A stretch of 18,395 nt of DNA from CAMDTE01 sp034679985 (lineage in GTDB: Bacteria > Bacteroidota > Bacteroidia > Flavobacteriales > Schleiferiaceae): NCBI GenBank assembly GCA_034679985.1, contig JAXITR010000039.1, forward strand, positions 1-18,395. The letters are read 5' to 3'. The translations under genes were made by a program, and so were the position numbers. Position 1 is the stretch's first letter, and every line of letters starts with the position of its first letter. The notes under the pieces are model-generated. The model worked only from the letters and a program-made list of their open reading frames with translations. It was not told the origin of the DNA and made no database searches. Below are positions 7,801 to 14,700 of the stretch, one piece after another.

Positions 7801-8210
7801 ACCACCAACAAATCCCCGTAGTCGCTGACGCCGGTTCCGCTCAAATGCGTGTGGGAAAAACCGTACAAAGCCGTGTCCGTGTGGTGGTAGCCGCTGCAGC
7901 CGTCCCACCCTTCCAAGCGGGTGTCCGGGCCCAACTGCACCATGCCAAACGGGCGTTGGGCGCTGGGGTGGGTGTGGCCGTGACCGCCCGTGCCGATGAA
8001 CAAATTGGGTTGGGGCGCAGCCAAAGGCGCGGTAACCTGGAACGCGGGGCCGTTGACCGTTATCGGGCCGCGCACTACGGCCTTGGGTGGCGAAGGCACT
8101 GCCTTGGCCGGCGCGCCGGTCGTTTTCTTAGGCGGCGTTGCCCTGGTTTGACCCACTGCGTGACCGGCCGTCCACACCGCGCAAACGGCCCAAAAAATAA
8201 CCCATTTCAT
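4860..8210 (-). CDS. GH92 alpha-mannosidase with C-terminal F5/8C-like module
   Basis: A secreted exo-acting, calcium-dependent alpha-mannosidase by family. I start it at the ATG at 8210 (1116 residues): MKWVIFWAVCAVWTAGHAVGQ is a clean signal peptide and the -7 element ends 12 nt upstream; the ATG at 8219 would sit on the transcription start. A Pro/Ala/Lys-rich linker follows. The GH92 N-terminal domain holds FIGTGGHGHT (from 71), GWDGCSGYH and GFSHTHLSGTGVSDYGD. The (alpha/alpha)6 catalytic domain holds GNEPSHH (644-650) and GNEDCGQMSAWYVMASLGLYP (from 685), the family's conserved catalytic and calcium regions. About 930-1116 resembles a discoidin/CBM32-type domain (YTGGNDNALVDG, VDLGSKQRVDRV). 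Two unusual low-complexity inserts interrupt the enzyme near residues 218-250 and 724-775. Linkage specificity cannot be read. Confidence 0.93.
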   Translation of the reverse strand: MKWVIFWAVCAVWTAGHAVGQTRATPPKKTTGAPAKAVPSPPKAVVRGPITVNGPAFQVTAPLAAPQPNLFIGTGGHGHTHPSAQRPFGMVQLGPDTRLEGWDGCSGYHHTDTALYGFSHTHLSGTGVSDYGDLLVVPQSGALDLRYQPLPFQHASAGDPLAEIAVPGYYSVGLPDGLRAELTASERVGRHRYWADPSRPFRVLIRMNHRDKAYDFAVRPVAAAAASGAPASGASTAATSTSAATSAAGVFRAEGYRFSRAWATRQKLFFALNASVPFVLTEPESGLFVLEFAAGSWSKTGHLDLDVALSSTDTEGAWRNWTAETRREPTFDDTRQAAALDWERELGKIEVQGPSDPVVVFRTALYHAFSVPNLWSDVDGRYRGMDDAVHQDTLNQRYTVFSLWDTYRTAHPLYALTQPERTNDFVATILDHYALSGRLPVWELAANETNCMIGYHAVSVLADAYVKGYPVPLKAALRAADSTAKAAVFGLPTYRKQGYLSVEDAPESVSKTLEYAYDDWCIARLAEAAGRQDLRAEYDRRATGYRSVLDPETGLVRPRTNGGWLTPFEPREVNNHFTEANAWQYSFAPVHDLAGWTAQLGNGDRRAGLSRLETLLDGLFSAPSATVGREQADITGLVGQYAHGNEPSHHIAYLYNATPNPWKGQRVVRHVLDSLYRNAPDGLSGNEDCGQMSAWYVMASLGLYPLVPGESRYATGALYWDRAVLHLPDALPGVVPDGLPTKGGLGTSSSRAQVEGSRADGARAEGARGTRTSYTSGRTVEFNRAGDGPYVARMRFNGRPVGGFLDHQALVQGGVLEFEQQEQPTDREDWEPYANGIGSAAGAAPAPTLRVARSFADQTELRMDPPAGVESGILRVTLHGTEKQTMDVPFRGKDIFWPQQKGSGTPDALVLTQTTRIEAALVQPNGALGHTAVATATRWPNTYRVAYSSAPNRQYTGGNDNALVDGISGDVEWRKGNWVGHQGVDLVVRVDLGSKQRVDRVSVGLLKDIGAWIAFPQSVQVWASNTEVDPTTLAAQDFETVSKSVRSAWGWSTDLRATAKTDESPRRTTVTFDAPQAQKVRFLYLKFANAGPLPEWHPGAGGQTFFFVDEVSVRVK
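5907..5927. repeat. Perfect 9-bp hairpin in GH92 insert
   Basis: GCGCGCGCC and GGCGCGCGC flank a TTC loop. It lies inside the second low-complexity insert of the GH92 protein and encodes GARAEGAR-like sequence. Another 7-bp hairpin with a 3-nt loop (5671-5687) lies in an Ala/Gly/Pro linker of the same gene. Confidence 0.6.
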
Positions 8211-8222
8211 CGTGCGCATGCC

Positions 8223-8230
8223 CAAAGATA
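8223..8230 (-). promoter_or_regulatory. -7 element of the GH92 promoter
   Basis: TATCTTTG on the minus strand is an exact TAnnTTTG match. Transcription would begin about 5-7 nt further on, just before the ATG at 8210, giving a leader of only a few bases. No clear -33 TTTG is seen; that position would fall in the start of the divergent gene. Confidence 0.6.
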
Positions 8231-8234
8231 GCCG

Positions 8235-8242
8235 TACTTTTG
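8235..8242 (+). promoter_or_regulatory. -7 element of the T9SS-protein promoter
   Basis: TACTTTTG is an exact TAnnTTTG match, with only GCGCC between it and the ATG at 8248. The predicted start of transcription coincides with the start codon, so the mRNA would be leaderless or nearly so. It lies 4 bp from the opposing GH92 element. Confidence 0.6.
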
Positions 8243-8247
8243 GCGCC

Positions 8248-9036
8248 ATGAACGTGAAATCTACCTTCTTGATGACCGGCCTCTTGTTGGTACCGGCCCT
8301 GACCCTGATCTCCTACCCTTCCGGCGCCCCCATCAACCGCAGCGGTTCGCCGGCGTCGAACAACCAAACCTGCACCAGCTGCCACAACCCCGTGGGCAAC
8401 GGAGCGGAGTCCATTGTCATCACGTCCAACATCCCGTCCGACGGTTTTAAGCCAAACACCAACTACACCATCACGGTCACCGGCAACGCCAACGGCACCA
8501 CCACCCCGCGCATGGGATTCTGTGCGTCGGTTGAGGCCAACGGCGCTCATGTGGGATCGGTACAGCCCCAGTCCGGCTCGCAAAAAATCAGCGACTTCAT
8601 CACGCACCAGTCCACCAGCATTTCCACCGCCAACGGCACCAAGTCTTGGAACTTCACGTGGAATTCCGGCAACACCAGCGGCTCAGCTACTGTCTACGTT
8701 TCCATGCTCTTCGCCAACGGCAACGGCGGCGACAGCGGAGACCGCACGCGCACCTCAAGCGCTACCTTCACCCAGAGCTTTGTGAGCCAGGAAGAAAACA
8801 CCGCACCGGAAGTGGCCATTGGCCCCAACCCTGCGCAGAACTTCACGCGCTTTACCTTCCCCGCCACCACGGAAATCCAGATGCTGGAAGTGGTGGACCT
8901 GCAAGGCCGAAGCACCTACCGCGCCGCCGTGGAATCCGGCAGCACCGCGCACTTCCTGAACGTGGCCGATTGGGCCAACGGCACCTACCTCGTTCGCCTG
9001 GGCGCAGCCCGCGGCCGCTTGGTGGTTCAGCACTAA
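8248..9036 (+). CDS. Secreted 'choice-of-anchor V' protein with T9SS sorting domain
   Basis: A 262-residue exported protein. The ATG at 8248 gives a good signal peptide (MNVKSTFLMTGLLLVPALTLISYPSGAP), whereas earlier in-frame starts overlap the promoter. The mature N-terminus NRSGSPASNNQTCTSCHNP is the hallmark of Bacteroidota choice-of-anchor V (Reeler-like) proteins; C42-x-x-C45-H46 is a CXXCH motif. A Thr/Asn-rich beta-sandwich follows. Residues 191-262 are a type A T9SS sorting domain (IGPNPAQNFTRF, EVVDLQGR, WANGTYLVRL, RLVVQH), so the protein should cross the outer membrane and be anchored or released there. Function is unknown. Whether the CXXCH carries haem is doubtful, because the family keeps it without other cytochrome features. 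Other starts at 8218 or 8212 are unlikely. Confidence 0.85.
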   Translation: MNVKSTFLMTGLLLVPALTLISYPSGAPINRSGSPASNNQTCTSCHNPVGNGAESIVITSNIPSDGFKPNTNYTITVTGNANGTTTPRMGFCASVEANGAHVGSVQPQSGSQKISDFITHQSTSISTANGTKSWNFTWNSGNTSGSATVYVSMLFANGNGGDSGDRTRTSSATFTQSFVSQEENTAPEVAIGPNPAQNFTRFTFPATTEIQMLEVVDLQGRSTYRAAVESGSTAHFLNVADWANGTYLVRLGAARGRLVVQH

Positions 9037-9067
9037 GCGTTTGCAGCTACCGCATTAAGCGCTTGCA
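9034..9067. repeat. 12-nt direct repeat before the NlpC gene
   Basis: TAAGCGTTTGCA (9034-9045) and TAAGCGCTTGCA (9056-9067) differ at one base and are 22 nt apart, about two helical turns. The first includes the stop codon of the upstream gene. They could be a regulator site or a local duplication. Confidence 0.45.
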
Positions 9068-9070
9068 CCC

Positions 9071-9706
9071 ATGACCCTTCATCCCCTGTTGTTCTCCGCG
9101 TTATCCCGGGCCCAACAGGGGATTTTTCATTTCCGGACGGTGGCCGCAGTGGGCGCATGCCTTTTGGTGACGTCTGCCTTCGGACAGGCCACCCCCGCGG
9201 ACACCCTCTCCCCCGCACCTCTGCCCGACGCCGCTACCTTCCGCGCTTTGTTTGGCGCCGCCGCAGACTCCGTGGTGGGACCGTCGGACTCCGCTTCGTT
9301 TCTGGTGCAAATTCCGCAATCGGTGGACATGGAGGAGGTCATCGCCTTCGGCAAGACGCTGATTGGCCGTCCCTACCGTTCCGGCAGCAAGGGCCCCAGT
9401 GGGTTCGACTGTTCGGGTCTGATGCACTACATTTTTGGGCAACACGGCATCCTGATGCCGTCCAGCAGCCGCGACTACGCCCAACGCGGTTCCCCCGTAC
9501 CCTACGGCCAGTGGGAAGTGGGAGACTTCGTTTTGTTTGGCGGCCGAGGCGCCCGCAGCATTGGCCACGTGGGCCTGGTGGTGGGCATTGAGCCCGGCGC
9601 CGTCTACATGCTCCACTCCGGCACCAGCCCCGGCGTCTGCGTCCAAAACTTCCTCGCCATGCCCTACTACAAAAAGCGGTACGTGGGGGCGAGGAGGTTG
9701 TTTTGA
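9071..9706 (+). CDS. NlpC/P60 cysteine peptidase (peptidoglycan endopeptidase)
   Basis: Exported cell-wall hydrolase that by family cuts within peptidoglycan stem peptides. From the ATG at 9071 it has 211 residues: a hydrophobic export segment AAVGACLLVTSAFGQ (25-39), a variable linker, then the NlpC/P60 domain from about 88. Catalytic C114 is in GFDCSGL, H166 in IGHVGLVVG and the third polar residue H182 in YMLHSG, so the triad is complete. It is a lone catalytic domain without SH3 or LysM modules. The first ~20 residues are suspicious because a terminator-like hairpin with a T5 run lies over them (9082-9127); a start further in, for example the GTG at 9140, would still leave an export segment. 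The YidD-like gene follows 8 nt after the stop. Confidence 0.88.
   Translation: MTLHPLLFSALSRAQQGIFHFRTVAAVGACLLVTSAFGQATPADTLSPAPLPDAATFRALFGAAADSVVGPSDSASFLVQIPQSVDMEEVIAFGKTLIGRPYRSGSKGPSGFDCSGLMHYIFGQHGILMPSSSRDYAQRGSPVPYGQWEVGDFVLFGGRGARSIGHVGLVVGIEPGAVYMLHSGTSPGVCVQNFLAMPYYKKRYVGARRLF
9082..9127 (+). terminator. Terminator-like hairpin over the NlpC start
   Basis: TCCCCTGTTG (9082-9091) pairs with CAACAGGGGA (9113-9122) in a perfect 10-bp stem with a 21-nt loop, followed at once by five Ts. It lies 45 nt past the stop of the T9SS-protein gene and would be a normal terminator for it, except that it overlaps the first codons of the NlpC frame. It may be an attenuator, or show that the true NlpC start is downstream. 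Confidence 0.6.
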
Positions 9707-9714
9707 GTTGCGCA

Positions 9715-10011
9715 ATGAAGTTCTTGCTCCTTGCCCTAATTCATTTGTACCGACGGTTGGTACGTCCCTTTATTAGGGCAACATGTTTATTCCGCGAATC
9801 GTGTTCGGTATATGTTGAGCGCGAAACGAAAAAAAACGGATTTCGAGCTGGTCTTAAGGCGTTGCGGTACCGCTTTCAAAACTGCCGACCCGGCTACTTC
9901 TGGATCCATCAAGACACAAATCCTCATTTGGTAACGGTAAAAGGGATCCTGCTCGATGTGGAGGAGGTCAATCCGGAGCTGATGAATGACCGCCAAGGTT
10001 TCAGCAATTGA
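9715..10011 (+). CDS. YidD-like protein (divergent membrane insertion factor paralogue)
   Basis: A 98-residue protein resembling YidD, the small membrane-associated factor that helps YidC insert inner-membrane proteins. The pattern LLALIHLYRRLVRPFIRATCLFRESCSVYVERETKKNG-GLKALRYRFQNC follows YidD's amphipathic N-terminal helix, Cys-x5-Cys pair (C24, C30) and later Cys (C57). It lacks the HPWG-type C-terminal end, carrying CRPGYFWIHQ instead, so it is a diverged subfamily, not the housekeeping copy normally found near rnpA and yidC. I prefer the ATG at 9715; a TTG at 9703 overlaps the NlpC stop. Close spacing suggests cotranscription with the peptidase gene. Base composition falls from here on compared with upstream genes. 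Confidence 0.6.
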   Translation: MKFLLLALIHLYRRLVRPFIRATCLFRESCSVYVERETKKNGFRAGLKALRYRFQNCRPGYFWIHQDTNPHLVTVKGILLDVEEVNPELMNDRQGFSN

Positions 10012-10039
10012 AAGGATTACTCCGGATGGGGTACAACGG

Positions 10040-10792
10040 TCACTCAAAAAGATACGACAACCCCAAAGAAGTTACCCGGCTTCGGTTGAGGCCAATGCTC
10101 GGGGGCTTGCGATCAAAGTAGTGGGTGTATTCCGCCTTTAACTGCAGTCGTTTGGACAAAGAATACACCAAACTGTGCTGCCCGGAAATTCGATAATCGC
10201 CAAAATCCGTCAATCGGGGTTGAAAGTAGGCCGTACTGGATAATCCCCACTTCTCCTCGTTGCTCCAGTTGAAATTCAGGTAATTGCTGGATCGAAAAAC
10301 GCCCGCATCCACCACGCCGTCTACCGCCCATTCGTTCTCCAGCATGACCGTAGTGCCGCCGTACAAACGGCTTTTTTCGTGCATCAACAGGCGTATACGG
10401 GGACCCGTACCCACCAATTGACGAAGGGCAATACCCAAAGGAGGATTGTCTTGAAATTGCACAAACCCCTCCCAGCGTATTGCTGGGTTTACTTTTATGG
10501 AGCCCCGAAGGTGTGCCATCTTGTAGTTGGTGTACACCTCGGCGGTACTTCGGGAGTAGCCTCCGTCTAAGAGGAGCAAAACGTAAATGCGCCCTGTTTT
10601 TCGCTGGGTTGCAAAACGCCCAGTAAGCGTGGTCAAATCGTCGTCGAACTGCTGCCGAAAATAGCTTACGTCCAAAGACGTTTGCCATCCAACGGAATCT
10701 GCGTTAACGCGCGCTTGCTCCACATTAACTACCTGAGCTACAGCCTCAATCGCGCTGAGGAAAACGAGCAGACAAATACTTTTCCAATGCAT
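10040..10792 (-). CDS. DUF481-like outer-membrane beta-barrel protein
   Basis: A 250-residue exported protein. MHWKSICLLVFLSAIEAVAQ is a signal peptide; VVNVEQARVNADSVGWQTSLDVSYF is the typical start of Bacteroidota DUF481-type barrels. The rest alternates hydrophobic and polar residues in strands separated by short turns (RIYVLLLLDGGYS, IRWEGFVQFQDNPP, HSLVYSLSKRLQLKAEYTHYF) and ends in SLGLSYLFE, an aromatic-rich outer-membrane insertion strand. The role is unknown; the family is linked to envelope stress in some bacteria. It is the last gene of a three-gene minus-strand run, and its start codon lies 47 nt inside the preceding gene, which implies translational coupling. Its 3' end is convergent with the YidD-like gene, 28 nt apart, with no obvious terminator between them. 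Confidence 0.65.
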   Translation of the reverse strand: MHWKSICLLVFLSAIEAVAQVVNVEQARVNADSVGWQTSLDVSYFRQQFDDDLTTLTGRFATQRKTGRIYVLLLLDGGYSRSTAEVYTNYKMAHLRGSIKVNPAIRWEGFVQFQDNPPLGIALRQLVGTGPRIRLLMHEKSRLYGGTTVMLENEWAVDGVVDAGVFRSSNYLNFNWSNEEKWGLSSTAYFQPRLTDFGDYRISGQHSLVYSLSKRLQLKAEYTHYFDRKPPSIGLNRSRVTSLGLSYLFE

Positions 10793-11393
10793 GTTTATGA
10801 CCGGCTAAACTCATGTTCTTTAAATCGAAAACCTTGGACTTGCGCTTTTCTGAAAAAACTTCCAAATGCCACGTATTCGTTTGGGAATAACTAGCGCTCA
10901 ATGCTTGCGACTCTGCCTTAAAGAACCTATACGCATCTATTGGAAGAGACGCTTCCTTGCCTTCGTCAAAATACAACAATTGATCCCCCCGAATCTCAAG
11001 AAAATCCTTGCGGTTCAATAGATAATTGATGGACAAGCCCAAAGGAATCAGCAGCATCAAGACCGGAAGAATGGCTTCGTACCACTTTACATCGCGGGTG
11101 TAGAGCTCGTAACACGTGGAACCAATCCACAGTAAATTCAATGCATGCAGAATAAACTCAGCGAAGGCAGAAAGCTCAAAACGCACCCCTTCCGGTGTTG
11201 TTTTTGCTCTGCAAAAAATCAACCGCCAAAGCCATTGAAGTCCCAAAACAACCAGTACAGCAGCTGCCACAAGTCCATACAGAGGCAAATTTCCCAACCA
11301 GCCTTCCACACCGTTGTTGAGGAAGTCCGCACCAAAAAGAACCAGTACAACGAAGGCACCAACGGCCAAGCGCAGTTTCAATAGTTTATTCAT
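10746..11393 (-). CDS. Integral membrane protein with PH-like C-terminal domain
   Basis: A 215-residue protein from the ATG at 11393 (a TTG at 11411 overlaps the upstream gene). Four likely TM helices: LRLAVGAFVVLVLFGADFL, YGLVAAAVLVVLGLQWLW, FAEFILHALNLLWIGSTCY and WYEAILPVLMLLIPLGLSINYLL. The last ~75 residues are soluble and strand-rich (FLEIRGDQLLYFDEG, SLPIDAYRFFKAESQAL, WHLEVFSEKRKSKVFDLKNM), ending in a helix, which resembles bacterial PH-like domains found at the end of small membrane proteins. Function is unknown. It starts 7 nt after the upstream gene's stop and overlaps the downstream DUF481-like gene by 47 nt. The membrane call is firm; the PH-like call is inference. Confidence 0.65.
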   Translation of the reverse strand: MNKLLKLRLAVGAFVVLVLFGADFLNNGVEGWLGNLPLYGLVAAAVLVVLGLQWLWRLIFCRAKTTPEGVRFELSAFAEFILHALNLLWIGSTCYELYTRDVKWYEAILPVLMLLIPLGLSINYLLNRKDFLEIRGDQLLYFDEGKEASLPIDAYRFFKAESQALSASYSQTNTWHLEVFSEKRKSKVFDLKNMSLAGHKHALEKYLSARFPQRD

Positions 11394-11400
11394 GGTTCCC

Positions 11401-11754
11401 TTAAATAACAATAGGTTCCAAATCTAAAGTAAAAGACTGCGCTCCATCGCGGAAGGCCTGAAGCATCGGAAATTCAGTCACTTCCGTCGCTCCGAGTACG
11501 TCGTGGGAATCAGAATAAACTTGAGCTTTCAGTTCTGCCGTGGTCTCTGCCAAGTGCAACCCGCTGACAAAAAACTCAAAATCAACGAAGTCTGGAACGC
11601 TCCGGTCCCGCAAAAAACCCATGGCATTGCCTTGCAAAGATTCCACCTTTACCCCCAACAAATCGTCCCGGTAGGCATCGACCTCCAAAAGTTTTACGTA
11701 AAAAGTGCCCTGATAGTGCTTTGGTAGGACCTTAATATTTATTTTTACTAACAT
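11401..11754 (-). CDS. Hypothetical small beta-rich protein
   Basis: A 117-residue protein with no signal peptide and no TM segment; I do not recognise the family. It is acidic and predicted strand-rich: LVKINIKVLPKHYQGTFYVKLLEVD, DFVDFEFFVSGLHLAETTAELKAQVYSD, then TEFPMLQAFRDGAQSFTLDLEPIVI, which would suit a small beta-sandwich. It is the first gene of the three-gene minus-strand unit and diverges from the large STAND-like gene with only 19 bp between start codons, so the two units may be controlled together. No Shine-Dalgarno sequence is visible. Confidence 0.6.
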   Translation of the reverse strand: MLVKINIKVLPKHYQGTFYVKLLEVDAYRDDLLGVKVESLQGNAMGFLRDRSVPDFVDFEFFVSGLHLAETTAELKAQVYSDSHDVLGATEVTEFPMLQAFRDGAQSFTLDLEPIVI

Positions 11755-11773
11755 ACCGACATTCCTCTAGTTA

Positions 11774-14700
11774 ATGAATTCAAATTTTGTTCGCGACGTG
11801 CGCGTTCGCGCCGCTTTTTTATTGGTTGTTTCGATTGCGCTGTTTTTGTTGAGCAAAAACATGCGTCAAAAGATACAGCAAGTAGTTGATTCAAGTTATA
11901 CGTCCTACGCATTTCAGCCAAACTCCTCGTTGTCCCAGAGGCTGAACCACGCGAACACCTACTACTGGTATGCTCGGTACCGAAAAAATGCGCAGCCGGA
12001 GTTCCAAAAAGCGTTGGCCATTTCGGAGCAAATAGTACGTGAAATCCCAGACTCCGTTCGTGCGCAACCCCTTAAATTGAACGCCTACCGTTCCCTAGAA
12101 CAGCAGGCCAAAACCCTTGCCCAATACTGCCGCGAACAGTCGGACGTTTCGCAACTGAACATTGCCTCCTACGTTCCATTCTATTTGGAAATGATGGGGC
12201 ACGACGAGTCCTTTATGGAGCAGGACTGCGAGGCCGAAGAAGTGGAAACCCGCGCTGCCAACCGGGCCATCGACGTTCTTTTGGAGCTCACGGCACCCGA
12301 AAAAAATGCCAAAATTGGAGACCGGCCGTTGTTCGCTCTTGTGGAAGCCAGTGGTGAATCAAAAGCTATTCACGAATCCATCATCCAAAAGCTGAACGCA
12401 GAATCCAAATTTTACACCGTTTCGGACCACGAATTGGTCAAAATTCTGGGGGACGGAGCCACCTACTCCAAAGTTTTTCGCGACTCCGCATCGTTGGTGC
12501 GGGTTGCCGATTTCTTTGGCGCAAAAAGCATCGCTCTTATTGAATTGATCAACAACGACAAGGTGGACGGCATCCACTACTACGGCATGCGGTACAACGT
12601 ATGGCAGGGGGGTGACAATACCATCAAAGACGGTGTGTACACGGAGTACTTCCTGCGCAACCGGAACTTCAACCAAATGACCCTTTTCAAAATCCCTTTA
12701 CTCCTCTACTTTGCTGGACTGTTGGGGATGCTGGGGTGCTGGATTGCTGTGGGATTTTTGCTGCTGAAATGGCCCCCGTTTTCATGGCCTTCCGTGCTTT
12801 TGGCACTGGGTGTTTCCGTGGCAACAATCATTGGCTTGGTGGACTACCTGTACTTGGATTTTTTGAACCCGCTTCCGTCGGATTACTACGCTACCGATGC
12901 CGGGGAAATTTGGCAATTCAGCCTGCCCGCCGCGCTCTTGTTGGTCCCCCTCTTCATCAATTACGTGGTCCTTGGGCGTTTGGACAAACACATTTCCCAG
13001 TACCGATCCCGTTTGGACGAGCCCCAAGGGCTGTTCATTTTAATCAGCGGCAGTCTTGCCTCGATTCCCTTGATCTGGACCAACTACCGCATCATGCGCT
13101 TTGGCATGGAATCCAATACGTGGGTCATCGGGGTGTATTCCTTGATCCTGTTCACGGCCTATGCTTTTGCACTCAGCAGGTGGGTGCATAAAATCATGAA
13201 CTTCCCACAAGAAGTAGACCCGCGCAGAAGGGTACTCTCCTACGCGGTGACTGCCTTGCTGGTGTATGGCCTGTACACCGAAACCGCGGAATTAGTGGTT
13301 GGCGGCACGGTATCTGTGAACCAATGGAAACTGTTGGTATTGCTTCTTTTACCGTTGGCATTGGAAAAACTGTACCTCCGTATACCCGCGCGCAGTTTAG
13401 AGCCGGTGGTGCCGGACGAGTTTCGTCCCGTCAATTTAGAACACCTCCATCTGGACCAGGGTCGGTGGAATTACCGAAGTAAAACCGCCTCCCTGCTTCT
13501 GGTGCAATCGTCCAATTCCTTGAATGCCGCCAATTACTTGGTGGCCGTTGACCAACACCACAAACGGGACTGGCACATCGTGGATTTCAGTCATCGCGGC
13601 GACGGCAAAGTCCATTATTTTCCTTTTGCGCATGCCTTTGAGCACTTGTTTACCTATAAGCGATTCAACGACGTTACCGAACAGTCCCGCATCATTGGCA
13701 ATTTGTTGGGGAAACTGATCAATACCGTTTCCAGCATTGGGGATTACCTCATCGACGAAAGCGATCCCAAGCCTCGCAATCCGCAGGAGGTAGCCGCCAT
13801 GATTGCGCAAACGCTGGCATCAACTTCGTACGGACTGATTTTCCAGCACCCGGAACGGGCCGCGGAAGAAGATTTGGAGCTGATGGAAGCGCTTTTGGAA
13901 TTGCTTGTGGTACAAGAAGCGTCGACTCCTGTTGCTTTTTGCGAAGGGGGTGCCTACTCTTTGCAGCAACGCTTTCAACAAGCCCTTCACAAATTCAGCA
14001 CGAATGCGGGGGACGAGCCCGTTCGCTTCCCATTGGCGTTCAAGAACCTCGCCGTCGCCGTTTTGGCCAATCGGAACCTAGACCCCACCAGCCGGGTGTT
14101 GATTGAAGAGCGTCTGGTTGCCAGCGAACTGGACCAATCGCCGGCCTTGGCCAAACGGGCGGTAGACGACCTTCTGTCCAGCGGACAAGTGCTTACCAAC
14201 GAATACGGCCGGATCCAACTCAAGTCTCCCTTGTTTGAATTCCATGCGGAGCCGGAAAAGTTTGCCGGTTTGGCGGACCTGGATCGGGATTTGCGCGCGG
14301 TAGTAGAAAGCGCCGCCATGGCCTCCAACGAATTGGGCGTCTTCAACCTGGACCTGGTGACGGCATTAGCAGAGCGCCCCCGCAAAGAAGTTTTGGCGGC
14401 TCTTCAAACGCTGCAAGACCGGCACTTGATCATTGACCTGCAGGACGATGCCCACGTAGATTTGTACCGATTTGCAGACATCGACACGCTGAAAACGCTC
14501 CGGCAAGAGGACGAACACGAAAAACACAACCTCAGCCAAAGCACGCGCGAGTACTACCGTTCCTACATCCGGTTCTTCTTGCCCCACGAGGCTTGGGACC
14601 CAAGCCAAAAGCACCTGGAGCATTGTTTGGCCACCGGGCTGGTCAGCGAACGCGAACTCACCTTGTTGGCGGCGCGCGTCCTCCGGGTGGGAGGTATTGG

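Noticed and set aside
8108..8119. 12-bp self-complementary CCGGCGCGCCGG as another dispersed hairpin
   Set aside because: It has no loop, so it cannot form the same hairpin, and it is readily explained by Ala/Pro codons in a GC-rich linker.
8212..8247. Upstream start codons (GTG 8212, ATG 8218) for the T9SS-sorted protein
   Set aside because: They would place the promoter -7 element inside the coding region and put charged residues ahead of a good signal peptide that begins at the ATG at 8248.
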